From Brevundimonas lutea (lineage in GTDB: Bacteria; Pseudomonadota; Alphaproteobacteria; Caulobacterales; Caulobacteraceae), in contig NZ_QUOQ01000002.1 in NCBI RefSeq assembly GCF_003704105.1, positions 310,001 to 374,000 of the forward strand: DNA of 64,000 nt. Reading direction: 5' to 3'. The notes beneath the pieces were generated by a model. It was not told the origin of the DNA. It worked only from the letters and a program-made list of their open reading frames with translations, and searched no databases. Made by a program: the position numbers and the translations under genes. Each line of letters opens with the position of its first letter. Within the stretch, counting starts at the first letter, position 1. Of the stretch, positions 45,657-55,211 are shown in pieces.

Positions 45657-46216
45657 GCCGCCTGGGCCGTCTCGGACTTGGCCGGTCCCCAGGCGATCTG
45701 GAAGGTGCAGTGCGGCGCGCCATGCTGGGTGCAGCTGGTGTGCTGGAATTCGACGCTCTCGCCGAACCAGGCGGCGGCGCCCTCGACGAAGCCCTGGGCC
45801 AGCGCACACATGCTGCGTGTCGACAGATAGTCCATCACCAGGTCGCCCGAGGGATGGGTCTGCAGGCGGAAGTGCGGGCAGGCGGCGCCAGGGTAGAGCT
45901 TCCTGACCTCGGAATGGATGATGTCGTTGACGCCCTCGACGAAAGCGCGGGCATCGGGGGCGCGAAAGAAGTCCGGATAGAGCTCGGCCAGGATCGGCAT
46001 GGCGTTGACCCCGAACCAGCGCAGGACCGCGTCCCGATTCAGCGACAGGGCCTGGCCCGCAGCGGCGACCAGCGCCTCGATCTCTTCGTCCGGATAATTG
46101 CCCAGCGAGCTGTAGACGCCGGACACGCCCGACATCTCGATCAGCGTGTCCCAGGTGTCGGGCCCGAAGGCGCGGCCGACCGCTTCCTCCAACAGATTGA
46201 AAACGACGCCCTTCAT
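45653..46216 (-). CDS. H-NOX heme-based nitric oxide sensor
   Basis: A protein of 187 residues, the normal H-NOX length. It begins MKGVVFNLLEEAVGRAFG. The proximal heme ligand is His101 in IIHSEVRKLYPGA, and the propionate-binding Y-x-S-x-R motif is YLSTR (Y130, S132, R134). It binds NO through ferrous heme in the cytoplasm and should regulate the downstream hybrid kinase. No membrane segment. A 16-bp perfect palindrome 49 bp upstream is a candidate operator. This operon probably links NO to motility, biofilm or cell-cycle outputs, as in related bacteria; that is an inference. Confidence 0.93.
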   Translation of the reverse strand: MKGVVFNLLEEAVGRAFGPDTWDTLIEMSGVSGVYSSLGNYPDEEIEALVAAAGQALSLNRDAVLRWFGVNAMPILAELYPDFFRAPDARAFVEGVNDIIHSEVRKLYPGAACPHFRLQTHPSGDLVMDYLSTRSMCALAQGFVEGAAAWFGESVEFQHTSCTQHGAPHCTFQIAWGPAKSETAQAA

Positions 46217-46264
46217 GGCCGATCCCCCGTAGTTCGCGCGCGAGCTTGAGGGGAAACGACCAAT

Positions 46265-46280
46265 TCGCCGTTAACGGCGA
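46265..46280. promoter_or_regulatory. 16-bp perfect palindrome upstream of the H-NOX gene
   Basis: TCGCCGTTAACGGCGA is a perfect palindrome between the end of the TIGR02588 gene and the H-NOX ATG. Its symmetry and position suggest a dimeric repressor or activator site. The factor is unknown. Confidence 0.4.
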
Positions 46281-46293
46281 CGAACGCCGATCG

Positions 46294-46674
46294 TCAGGGC
46301 TCGGTCCAGGCGCGAACGGCGAGGTCGAAATCACCCTGTCGCGGGTCCGCGGAAAAGGCGAGCGACGCCCGTTCGCGACCGCCGCCCGCGACATAGTCCA
46401 GGGTGGCGGCGGATGTCTCGGCGCCGAGTCGGCCTTCAATCTCGACTCCCGAGGCGGTGACTGAGCCGGAATTGGTGACCTCAATCTCGGCGGTGAACCC
46501 GCGCGGCGTGGTCGCGACCGAGACGATCCGGACGTCGAGGGCGGGCGGCGTGCGCGGTTGCACGGCGGAAGACGCCACTACGCCCAGAGCCGCGAGCACG
46601 CACACCAGACCGACGGCGGCCGTGGCCCATTCCAGGATGGGGGTGCGGGTTTCGTGCTGACGGGACTTGGCCAT
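46294..46674 (-). CDS. TIGR02588 family protein
   Basis: A protein of 126 residues. One N-terminal transmembrane helix (WATAAVGLVCVLAALGVVASS, about 16-36), then a beta-rich periplasmic domain (ALDVRIVSVATTPRGFTAEI, EVTNSGSVTASGVEIEGRL). This is the TIGR02588 pattern, whose function is unknown and which occurs beside TIGR02587 proteins, as here. It starts eight bases after the TIGR02587 stop and so is in the same operon. Confidence 0.8.
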   Translation of the reverse strand: MAKSRQHETRTPILEWATAAVGLVCVLAALGVVASSAVQPRTPPALDVRIVSVATTPRGFTAEIEVTNSGSVTASGVEIEGRLGAETSAATLDYVAGGGRERASLAFSADPRQGDFDLAVRAWTEP

Positions 46675-46682
46675 TCTCTGTC

Positions 46683-47513
46683 CTAAACCAGCAGACGCGC
46701 AGCGGCCGCGCCGATGGAGGCGGGAAACGCCATGACCATGGCCACCGAAAGCATCTCGTGGGGCGGCAGTCCATCAAGTCGCCCGAACGTCCACAGCACA
46801 TAGAGACACACCGCCAGGGCCAGGGCGTAGCCGACCACGCTGAAGGCGAAGAAGGCGTGGACCGGCCGGTCGTGTTCATGCTGGCCAGGCAGGCCGATGC
46901 GGTAGACGATGACGTGCAGCAGGGCGATTGACACCACAGCGAGCGTCAGTGTCATCCAGCCCGACATCATGTGGGCGATCAGCATCACCTCCTCGGTCGG
47001 GGCGATGTTGAAGGCGATGAACAGGGCCCCGGCCACCATCAGGAACAACTCACCGAAGTAGGTGTCGGCGTCGGCGTCCTCGTCCGGCTCGCCATCGTCG
47101 GTGGCGGGGGCCAGCTGGCGGCGGGCCAAGAGGGCGCCGAAGGCTCCGGCGATGCTCTGCAGCGCCAGTTGTCCGGCGAGTTCGGCCGGGGAGCCGCGGC
47201 CGTCGATGATGCCGAACATCGTCAGGATCACCCCCGCGAGGATGAAGCCGACCGCGACGGCGGCGAGGGTGTCCAGCGCATTGGCCACGACGCCGACGCT
47301 TGATCGAAAGCCCGCGTAATAGGCGAGACCGTAGAGCAGCGGCAGGGACAGGGCGACGAACAGCAAGAGGCGTGCGGGGGCCATCTCGGCCGGGAGGCTC
47401 CACATCTCCTGGGTCATCAGCAGCGGCGTGCTGAACAGCAGGGCGCCGCCGAAACCGCGCGCCAGATCGCCGGCGTAGCGAACCTCGGCGTCAAGGGCGG
47501 GGCTGGCGGTCAT
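46683..47513 (-). CDS. TIGR02587 family integral membrane protein (DUF2391)
   Basis: A protein of 276 residues with about seven hydrophobic segments. The hallmark is RGFGGALLFSTPLLMTQEMW near the N-terminus. Later features are TLAAVAVGFILAGVILTMFG, the acidic loop DDGEPDEDADADTYFGELFLMVAGALFIAFNIAPTEEV and MMSGWMTLTLAVVSIALLH. Function unknown. It heads a two-gene operon preceded by an EcfG-type promoter candidate, which fits reports of such genes in general stress regulons (established for relatives only in outline). Confidence 0.85.
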   Translation of the reverse strand: MTASPALDAEVRYAGDLARGFGGALLFSTPLLMTQEMWSLPAEMAPARLLLFVALSLPLLYGLAYYAGFRSSVGVVANALDTLAAVAVGFILAGVILTMFGIIDGRGSPAELAGQLALQSIAGAFGALLARRQLAPATDDGEPDEDADADTYFGELFLMVAGALFIAFNIAPTEEVMLIAHMMSGWMTLTLAVVSIALLHVIVYRIGLPGQHEHDRPVHAFFAFSVVGYALALAVCLYVLWTFGRLDGLPPHEMLSVAMVMAFPASIGAAAARLLV

Positions 47514-47634
47514 GGGGCGCTTTGCGAGGGGAATGGGGCGGTCCGACCCGACTCGTCGGGGGGGCGTGAGAGGGAGCCGGACCGCCTCGGCGTTCTCACG
47601 CGATCAGGATAGGTCCCGCGAGCCGCAAGGCGAG

Positions 47635-47659
47635 AACCCCCGGCCAAGACCCCGGTTCC
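47635..47659 (-). promoter_or_regulatory. EcfG-type promoter candidate before the TIGR02587/TIGR02588 operon
   Basis: Minus strand GGAAC (47659-47655), a 16-bp spacer, GGTT (47638-47635): one mismatch to GGAAC-N16-CGTT. It lies about 120 bp before the ATG. The rest of the 191-bp gap 47514-47704 shows no gene. Confidence 0.45.
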
Positions 47660-47704
47660 ACCCGTCATAAGGGAAATTTCATTCCCCTGGGGAAAGACCC
47701 GAAA

Positions 47705-48898
47705 TCAGGCTTTCAAGACCTCGACGCCGGGCAGGGCCTTGCCCTCCATCCACTCCAGGAAGGCGCCACCCGCGGTGGAGACGAAGGTCATGTCATCGGC
47801 CACGCCCGCGTGGTTCAGGGCGGCCACGGTGTCGCCGCCTCCGGCGACAGCGATCAGCTTGCCGGCCTTGGCCAGCTCGGCGGCGTGGCGGGCGGCCTCG
47901 ACCGTGGCCTTATCAAAGGGCGGGACCTCGAACACGCCCAGGGGGCCGTTCCAGATCAGCGTCTTCGACAGGTCCATGGCGCGCTTCAGCCGCGCGACGG
48001 TCTCGGGCCCGGCGTCCAGGATGAGGTCATCGGCGGCGATGCGGTCAAGCGCCCGCACCCCGGCCTCGGCGTCGGGCTTGACCTCTTTGGCCACCACCAC
48101 GTCGACGGGCAGCAGCAGCTCGCAGCCGGCGCGGCGGGCGGCCTCCATGATGTCGCGAGCGGTGTCGGCCATGTCGCGCTCGGCCAGGGAGCCGCCGATG
48201 TCCACGCCCTGCGCGAACAGGAAGGTGTTGGCCATGCCGCCGCCGATCGCCAGGCGGTCCAACCGGGCGACCAGGTTCTTCAGCAGGTCCAGCTTGGTCG
48301 AGACCTTCGCTCCACCGACGACGCCCAGGACGGGCTTTTCCGGGTTGCCGAGGGCGCGGTCCAGCGCCTCCAGCTCGCGCCGCATGCTCTCGCCGGCATA
48401 GGCGGGCAGCAGGCGGGCCAGGCCCTCGGTCGAGGCGTGGGCGCGGTGAGCGGCGGAGAAGGCGTCATTGACATAGAGGTCGCCGAGGGCGGCCAGCTGG
48501 CGGGCGAAGTCGGGGTCGTTCTTTTCCTCGCCGGGGTGGAAGCGCACGTTTTCCAACAGGGCGACGCCGCCGGGGTCTAGGTCGGCCAGTACGGCCTTCG
48601 CCTCATCGCCCACGCAGTCCTTGGCGAAGCGGACGGGCGCGCCGATCAGGCGGGACAGGTCGTCCAACAACGGCTCCAGGCTCATCTCGGGCACGCGCTT
48701 GCCCTTGGGCCGGTCGAAGTGGGCCAGCAGCGCGACCCTGGCGCCCGCGTCGCGCAGCCGCTGGATCGTCGGCACGGCGGCGCGCAGGCGGGTGTCGTCG
48801 GTGACTTGCCCGTCCTCCATCGGGACATTGAAGTCCACCCGGACGAGGGCGGTCCTGCCGGCGAGGTCTGGGGCGTCGTCGAGGGTGCGGAAGGTCAT
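47705..48898 (-). CDS. pgk: Phosphoglycerate kinase
   Basis: A protein of 397 residues, a normal length. [21 protein letters not shown] (substrate Asp/Asn loop), [44 protein letters not shown], and the nucleotide-binding end [17 protein letters not shown]. It transfers phosphate from 1,3-bisphosphoglycerate to ADP. Its ATG overlaps the stop of a small unknown gene that separates it from gap. Confidence 0.97.
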   Translation of the reverse strand: MTFRTLDDAPDLAGRTALVRVDFNVPMEDGQVTDDTRLRAAVPTIQRLRDAGARVALLAHFDRPKGKRVPEMSLEPLLDDLSRLIGAPVRFAKDCVGDEAKAVLADLDPGGVALLENVRFHPGEEKNDPDFARQLAALGDLYVNDAFSAAHRAHASTEGLARLLPAYAGESMRRELEALDRALGNPEKPVLGVVGGAKVSTKLDLLKNLVARLDRLAIGGGMANTFLFAQGVDIGGSLAERDMADTARDIMEAARRAGCELLLPVDVVVAKEVKPDAEAGVRALDRIAADDLILDAGPETVARLKRAMDLSKTLIWNGPLGVFEVPPFDKATVEAARHAAELAKAGKLIAVAGGGDTVAALNHAGVADDMTFVSTAGGAFLEWMEGKALPGVEVLKA

Positions 48899-49332
48899 GG
48901 ATTGGTTCTCGCGAAACCGTGTTGAAATGCGGATACCGGCTCGGGACAGTCCTGAGGCCCACAGGCCGCGAAGGTCACGCCGTCCATGCCTACTGCGGGG
49001 TCAATGAGGACCTCTGCCAAGATTGTTACCTCGTGAGCGGTGCAGGCAAAGTCGAGGGTCCGCCCAGTGCCGACAGCGAATCCTTGCTGCTTCCGCTCAC
49101 CGATCAAGCGCCAATGCTGACGAGTGCAATCCCGAAGAGCCGCATCAGCCTGTTCGCTCGACACTGCGTATAGCCGAGGCGGGGTGGCTCGAGGGCCTGT
49201 GACTGTGAACGGCGACGGACCTTCTGCCCGCATAAGGACGAGATCTACCGCTGATAGCGATTGATCACATCCGGTAGACAGGGCGGCAAGACTGGCGGCG
49301 CAGACAGCCGTCGTTCGCCCAGCAGCCGTCAC
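48895..49332 (-). CDS. Putative lipoprotein of unknown function between gap and pgk
   Basis: A protein of 145 residues. The N-terminus [22 protein letters not shown] looks like a lipoprotein signal with a non-ideal lipobox (STGC). Several Cys occur later ([25 protein letters not shown]). GC content is visibly lower than in the flanking glycolytic genes. GTG start one base after the gap stop; ATGA overlap with pgk. So it is inserted without breaking either gene. I do not recognise the family. Confidence 0.6.
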   Translation of the reverse strand: MTAAGRTTAVCAASLAALSTGCDQSLSAVDLVLMRAEGPSPFTVTGPRATPPRLYAVSSEQADAALRDCTRQHWRLIGERKQQGFAVGTGRTLDFACTAHEVTILAEVLIDPAVGMDGVTFAACGPQDCPEPVSAFQHGFARTNP

Positions 49333-49333
49333 C

Positions 49334-50341
<1,008 letters not shown>

Positions 50342-50513
50342 GGGGGGGCTCCTTGGGGCGGGATGTCTGGTCGGCAGTGTCAATGGAACCGGCGGCGGCG
50401 GGATTCAAGGGCCGGGCTGAAACAGCGCGTGATCGACAGGCGGCGTCGCGTGCGTCTCACGCCTGCCGACCTCGTGATTTGCCGATCGCGGCCAGCCGCC
50501 GTATCGGCCTGAT

Positions 50514-51749
50514 ATGCTGAGGTTTCGTCCCGCCCTGATCGCGTTCGGCCTGATCGCCGCCGGTTCGGGCCTGGGCGGATGCGCGACAGTGGCGGCGACG
50601 CCCGACAGCCCGGCGGCGCGCCAGGCGCTGAACGCCCGCGTGTTCGACACGGTGTGGAGCGACACCCAGAGGCGGTACTACGATCCCGGCCTGCATGGGC
50701 TCGATTGGGACGCCTCTCGCCAGACCTATCGGCCGCGCGCCCTGGAGGCCGACGATGCGGACGAGCTCTACGCCGTGCTGCGCGACATGCTGGGCGAGCT
50801 GAAGGACCAGCACGCCAATGCCCAGTCGCCGGCCAGTGTGATCAATCGCGAGCTGACCCGAACCCGTCGCGCGGTGCTGGGTCTATCGATGACGCCGGAA
50901 AACGATGGGGTCTGGAAGATTGAGGACATCCGCGAGGGTTCGGTCGCCGACGAGGCGCGGCTGGAGCGCGGCTGGGCGCTGGTGGCCATGAACGGCGAGC
51001 CGTGGCGCCCGGACCTGATCCTCACCGACGGCGTCCCGGTCATCCTGACGCTGCGTGACCAGACGGGCAGGCTAAGCGACCTGACGCTGACGCCGCGGGT
51101 GATGGACCCGATTCCGCTGTTCACGACGTCCTGGGCCAACCACGACACCGCCGTGCTCAGGATCGAGGCTTTCGAGCCGGGCCTTGGCGACTGGCTGGCG
51201 GCGACCCTGGAGCAGCTGCCGCCCGAGACGGATCTGGTGCTGGACTTGCGCGGCAATCCGGGCGGGCGGCTGGCGGAGGCGGAGGCGGTGCTGTCCTGCT
51301 TCTTGCCGCGCGGCCAGGCCTGGGCCGTGCAGCGGTTCCGCGGACGCGAGCCTGAGGTGATGCAAGTGGACGGCGACTGCGGCGATCGCGACACGCCGTT
51401 CGACAATGATCTGGTGGTGCTGGTCGGGCCCGGCAGCCGCAGCGCGGCCGAATTGACCCCCGCGGCGCTTCAGGAAGCCGGGCGCGCCGTGGTGATCGGC
51501 GAGAGGACGCCCGGCGTGGTGCTGATTTCGCAGGAGACGCGCCTGCCCGATGGCGGCAAGCTGAGCCTCAGCCGCGCCGACTTCCTGACCCACGGCGGTC
51601 GGCGGCTTGAGGGGAACGGAGTCGTTCCTGACATCGCGGCGCCCACCTCGCTGGACCAGCGCCGCGCGGGCGTCGACCCGGGCCTGGACGCGGCAATCGG
51701 GGCGCTGCGTATGAGCGCGGTTGCGGGGACGACAATGACGCGTCGCTGA
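50514..51749 (+). CDS. S41-family peptidase-like lipoprotein, first of a tandem pair
   Basis: A protein of 411 residues. Signal MLRFRPALIAFGLIAAGSGLGGC with lipobox (LGGC, Cys23). It has an N-terminal helical part (FDTVWSDTQRRYYDPGLHGLDW), a PDZ-like domain (about 115-190, IREGSVADEARLERGWALVAMNG) and an S41 core (LVLDLRGNPGGRLAEAEAVLS, VLVGPGSRSAAELTPAAL, GERTPGVVLISQ). The nucleophile Ser is probably in GSRSAAE. The Lys that C-terminal processing peptidases carry in GxxTxGK is Val here, so it may be inactive or use a tricorn-like mechanism. Confidence 0.82.
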   Translation: MLRFRPALIAFGLIAAGSGLGGCATVAATPDSPAARQALNARVFDTVWSDTQRRYYDPGLHGLDWDASRQTYRPRALEADDADELYAVLRDMLGELKDQHANAQSPASVINRELTRTRRAVLGLSMTPENDGVWKIEDIREGSVADEARLERGWALVAMNGEPWRPDLILTDGVPVILTLRDQTGRLSDLTLTPRVMDPIPLFTTSWANHDTAVLRIEAFEPGLGDWLAATLEQLPPETDLVLDLRGNPGGRLAEAEAVLSCFLPRGQAWAVQRFRGREPEVMQVDGDCGDRDTPFDNDLVVLVGPGSRSAAELTPAALQEAGRAVVIGERTPGVVLISQETRLPDGGKLSLSRADFLTHGGRRLEGNGVVPDIAAPTSLDQRRAGVDPGLDAAIGALRMSAVAGTTMTRR

Positions 51750-51801
51750 TGCGACCTTCGGGCGGCTGGACAGACTGGCCGCCGTGCGGCGAAGTTCGCG
51801 C

Positions 51802-53043
51802 ATGAACCGTTTCCGTCTTTCCGTCTTCGCGATGGCGACCGTGCTGGCGCTCGGCGCGTGCCAGTCGGTTCCCTATGCGCGCCTCGAGGATTTGCCTCCG
51901 GCCGTGCAGCCCCAGGACGGGTCGGCCGAGCGCCACGCCCTGAACGCTCGGGTCTATGACGCCGCTACAAGCTATGTCGGACGCCTGTTCTATCGGCGCG
52001 ATTTCGGCGGCCTCGACTGGCCGGCCGAGGCCGCGGCCCGACGCGCCCAGGTGGTCAGCGCCGAGAGCGAGGCGGATTTCTACCTGGGGCTCAAGGCGCT
52101 GATCGATCGGCTGAATGACGATCACACCAATGTCCACAGCCCAACCTCGCGTGCGCGGATCGTCGCCCGGCGACGCGGAGAACAGGCAGCCGGTCACGGC
52201 TTCGAGGTGCGTCCCGAGGGCGACGCGCGCTGGGTTTCGCGCGTGACGCCGGACTCGCCGGCCGCGCTAGCCGGGATCGAGCCGGGCTGGCAGGTCATCA
52301 GCATCGATGGCGGGCCGCCGCATCTTGGCCCCAGCGCTCGCCTGGGAGACGCCACGACATTCGTGTTCGAGAGCCGCGATGGGCGCCGCCATACCCACAG
52401 CCTCGTGGGCGCCGAGGTGCCGAGCTGGCCACGGCGATCCTATGAGCTCAGAGACGACGGCGTGGCTGTGGTTCGCTTCGACGATTTCGACCCGCCGACG
52501 CTGGAGTGGGCGGATGGTCTCTTCGCCGACTTCGCCGTGACGCCGCCGCGGGGGCTGGTGATCGACCTTCGTACGAATGGCGGCGGCTATTTCAACATCA
52601 CCGCCCTGATGCTGGCCCATCTCTTCGATCGCAGCATCGAGGTCGCGGAATGGGATGGGCGACTGATCAACCGGCGCTGGCGCGCGGATGGGTCCGCGAC
52701 GCCGTATCGCGGACCCGTGGCGGTGCTGACCGGTCCGGCCAGCGCCAGCGGCGCCGAGGTGTTCGCCGCGGTGGTCCGTGAAGAAGGCCGCGGCAAACTG
52801 ATCGGCGAAACCACGCGCGGCGCGGTGATCGGGACGCGCACGATCGATCTGCCGGATGGTGGAGCGCTCAGCGTCGGCATGATCGACATGATCACGCCCG
52901 ACGGCGATCGCATCGAAGGCCATGGCGTCGCGCCGGACCTTGCCGTCCCCAACGACTGGGACGCCGTGCTGCGGGGCGACGATCTCGCCCTCGACGCCGC
53001 CATCGCGGTCGTGACCGCCGAAGCCGATACTTTCAGTCGCTGA
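51802..53043 (+). CDS. S41-family peptidase-like lipoprotein, second of a tandem pair
   Basis: A protein of 413 residues with signal [20 protein letters not shown] (lipobox LGAC, Cys20). Same layout as its neighbour: helical start ([19 protein letters not shown]), PDZ-like ([27 protein letters not shown]), then the S41 core ([61 protein letters not shown]). Ser nucleophile in ASASGAE; again no Lys in GETTRGA. It probably arose by old duplication, since the two differ widely. ATG 51802 chosen over GTG 51784. Its 3' end overlaps purT by 11 bp. Confidence 0.82.
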   Translation: MNRFRLSVFAMATVLALGACQSVPYARLEDLPPAVQPQDGSAERHALNARVYDAATSYVGRLFYRRDFGGLDWPAEAAARRAQVVSAESEADFYLGLKALIDRLNDDHTNVHSPTSRARIVARRRGEQAAGHGFEVRPEGDARWVSRVTPDSPAALAGIEPGWQVISIDGGPPHLGPSARLGDATTFVFESRDGRRHTHSLVGAEVPSWPRRSYELRDDGVAVVRFDDFDPPTLEWADGLFADFAVTPPRGLVIDLRTNGGGYFNITALMLAHLFDRSIEVAEWDGRLINRRWRADGSATPYRGPVAVLTGPASASGAEVFAAVVREEGRGKLIGETTRGAVIGTRTIDLPDGGALSVGMIDMITPDGDRIEGHGVAPDLAVPNDWDAVLRGDDLALDAAIAVVTAEADTFSR

Positions 53044-54247
53044 CGACGCGGACCTTGGAGGCGGCGTTTCGAGCCCTCCCGCGGGCTTCATCGATGTCCC
53101 CGCCGGTGGCCAGGGCCACGCCCATGCGCCGTCTTTCGTAAGCCTCTGGCTTGCCGAACAGGCGCAGGTCAGCGCCGGGCACGGCCAGAGCCTCGGCCAC
53201 GCCCTCGAAGGCTACACCCCGGGCGTCCATGCCCCCATAGATGACGGCGCTGGCGCCGGGCGCGGTTTGGGCGACGTCGATCGGCAAGCCGAGGATGGCG
53301 CGGGCGTGCAGGGCGAATTCGGAGAACCGCTGGGTGGCCAGAGTGACCAGGCCGGTGTCGTGGGGGCGGGGGCTGACCTCCGAGAACCAGACCTCGTCGC
53401 CCTTCACGAACAGTTCGACACCGAACAGTCCAAGCCCGCCAAGCGCGTCCGTGACCCGGCCGGCGATGTCGTGGGCGCGGGCGAGGGCGGCGTCGCTCAT
53501 CGGCTGGGGCTGCCAGCTCTCGACATAGTCGCCCTTGACCTGACGGTGGCCGATGGGGGCGCAGAAGTCGGTGCCGACCTGGCCGTCCGGGCCCAGCGAG
53601 CGAACGGTCAGCAGGGTGATCTCATAATCGAAGGCGATGCGGCCCTCGACGATCACCCGCGCGGTCTCGACCCGGCCGGCCTGGACCGCGTGGTCCCAGG
53701 CCGAGGCGATCTGGTCGGCGTCCTCGACGAAGCTCTGACCCTTGCCCGAGGACGACATCACCGGCTTGACGAAACAGGGATAGCCGACGGTCTGGGCGCC
53801 CGCCGCCAGCTCCTCGGCCGATCCCGCGAAGGCGTAGGGGCTGGTCGGCAGGCCCAGCTCCTCGGCGGCCAGGCGGCGGATGCCCTCGCGGTTCATGGTC
53901 AGGCGGGCCGCCCTGGCGCTGGGGATGACCGTGGCCAGACCCTCGCCCTCGATCCGCTCCAGTTCCTCGGTGGCGATGGCCTCGATTTCGGGCACGATCA
54001 GGTGGGGTCGTTCACTCTCGACCAGGGCCCGCAGGGCCGCGCCGTCAGTCATGGCGATGACGTGGCTGCGGTGCGCCACCTGCATGGCCGGGGCGTCGGC
54101 GTAGCGATCCACGGCGATCACCTCGACCCCCAGCCGTTGCAGCTCGATGGCGACCTCCTTGCCGAGCTCTCCAGAGCCCAGAAGCATGACACGCAGGGCG
54201 GTGGGGGACAGGGGCGTACCGAGGCGGCGGGGCGTGGGTTGGGTCAT
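53033..54247 (-). CDS. purT: Formate-dependent phosphoribosylglycinamide formyltransferase
   Basis: A protein of 404 residues. ATP-grasp enzyme: [45 protein letters not shown] at the N-terminus, [39 protein letters not shown] and [15 protein letters not shown]. It uses formate and ATP to formylate GAR in purine synthesis, replacing folate-dependent PurN. Convergent overlap of 11 bp with the S41 gene. Confidence 0.95.
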   Translation of the reverse strand: MTQPTPRRLGTPLSPTALRVMLLGSGELGKEVAIELQRLGVEVIAVDRYADAPAMQVAHRSHVIAMTDGAALRALVESERPHLIVPEIEAIATEELERIEGEGLATVIPSARAARLTMNREGIRRLAAEELGLPTSPYAFAGSAEELAAGAQTVGYPCFVKPVMSSSGKGQSFVEDADQIASAWDHAVQAGRVETARVIVEGRIAFDYEITLLTVRSLGPDGQVGTDFCAPIGHRQVKGDYVESWQPQPMSDAALARAHDIAGRVTDALGGLGLFGVELFVKGDEVWFSEVSPRPHDTGLVTLATQRFSEFALHARAILGLPIDVAQTAPGASAVIYGGMDARGVAFEGVAEALAVPGADLRLFGKPEAYERRRMGVALATGGDIDEARGRARNAASKVRVVSD

Positions 54248-54316
54248 CCCAGCCCTATAGCCGCGACGCGACGGTTTCGGGAGACGGAAGAACGGGATCA
54301 GCCTAGGTTACCGTCT

Positions 54317-54913
54317 ATGGACGCTGTCGGTCTCCTTCTCGCCCTGTGCCTTGGACTGGGCCTTGCCGCCGCCACGGGGCTTCGGGCCTTTCTGCCCCTT
54401 CTGATGGTGGCGGTGATGGCGCGGTTCGACATCGGCGGGCTGGATTTCGGTGAACGGTTCGCCTGGCTGGAAACCAACACGGCGCTAACCGCCCTCGGGT
54501 TCGCCGTGGTCGCGGAATTCGTGCTGGACAAGGTTCCGGCCGTGGACAGCGCCACCGATGCGGTCATGACCCTGGTCCGACCTGTGTTGGGCGGGGTGGT
54601 GGTGTGGGCTTCGTTCAGCGGCTCGGATCCGGCCTTGGCGCCGATCCTGGCGATGATCGCCGCTCCGGTCGCCCTAGCCAGCCACGGCGGCAAGGCGGTG
54701 GTTCGGCCGGGCGTCACCGCCTCGACCGCCGGGGTCGGCAACCCGGCCGTGAGCCTGATGGAGGACGTCTGGGCGTTTCTGCTGGTCGTCCTGGCGTTCC
54801 TCGCCCCCGTGCTGATCCCGATCCTGCTGGCGTTGACGGTCTGGCTGGGCTGGCGGTTTTTTCGCTGGTTGCGGCGACGCGCCAACGGCCTCCGAACAAA
54901 ACCTGCCGCCTGA
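54317..54913 (+). CDS. DUF4126 membrane protein
   Basis: A protein of 198 residues with about five hydrophobic segments. The pattern MDAVGLLLALCLGLGLAAATGLRAFLPLLM, FVLDKVPAVDSATDAVMTLVRP, GVTASTAGVGNPAVSLMEDV is that of DUF4126. The function is unknown. The plus-strand frame is open far upstream through purT, but only this part is coding; ATG 54317 begins the family sequence. Confidence 0.85.
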   Translation: MDAVGLLLALCLGLGLAAATGLRAFLPLLMVAVMARFDIGGLDFGERFAWLETNTALTALGFAVVAEFVLDKVPAVDSATDAVMTLVRPVLGGVVVWASFSGSDPALAPILAMIAAPVALASHGGKAVVRPGVTASTAGVGNPAVSLMEDVWAFLLVVLAFLAPVLIPILLALTVWLGWRFFRWLRRRANGLRTKPAA

Positions 54914-54944
54914 TCGGCTCGCCCGCCGCGCGAAGCGACTTGCG

Positions 54945-54970
54945 GGAACCCGGCGGATCATCCTTACGTT
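54945..54970 (+). promoter_or_regulatory. EcfG (sigma-T) promoter, exact consensus, before the small lipoprotein gene
   Basis: GGAAC (54945-54949), a 17-bp spacer, CGTT (54967-54970): a perfect match to the general-stress consensus GGAAC-N16/17-CGTT. It lies 30 bp before the ATG at 55000, giving a short leader. Confidence 0.7.
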
Positions 54971-54999
54971 CGTGGCCGGACGTTAAGGATTTGTTGACC

Positions 55000-55125
55000 A
55001 TGATGCGAGCTATTCGCACCGGCCTGTTCATTGGCCTGATCATCGGCTTGTCGGCATGCGGCACGGCTCCAGGCGGCCAGCAGGTCGAGCGCGGACCCTA
55101 CGCCGCCGGGGACTTCGGAGGATAA
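55000..55125 (+). CDS. Small (41-aa) lipoprotein, probable stress-induced envelope peptide
   Basis: MMRAIRTGLFIGLIIGLSAC is a lipoprotein signal (lipobox LSAC, Cys20); the mature peptide is only about 22 residues (CGTAPGGQQVERGPYAAGDF onward). Small lipoproteins of this kind (entericidin-like) are frequent general-stress genes. AAGGA lies about ten bases before the first ATG; ATG 55003 is also possible. The exact EcfG promoter directly upstream supports that it is real despite its size. Confidence 0.7.
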   Translation: MMRAIRTGLFIGLIIGLSACGTAPGGQQVERGPYAAGDFGG

Positions 55126-55211
55126 GCCGATGGCGCAATCCGTTCGCATGCCGTAAGCTTGCCTAGCGGACGCCGACTGACGCGCCGCGCAACGGGTTCC
55201 AAGCCCCCTAA

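Noticed and set aside
54983..54998. CtrA-like site TTAA-N7-TTGAC
   Set aside because: One mismatch, and it lies inside the expected leader and ribosome binding region of the small lipoprotein, downstream of the EcfG promoter.
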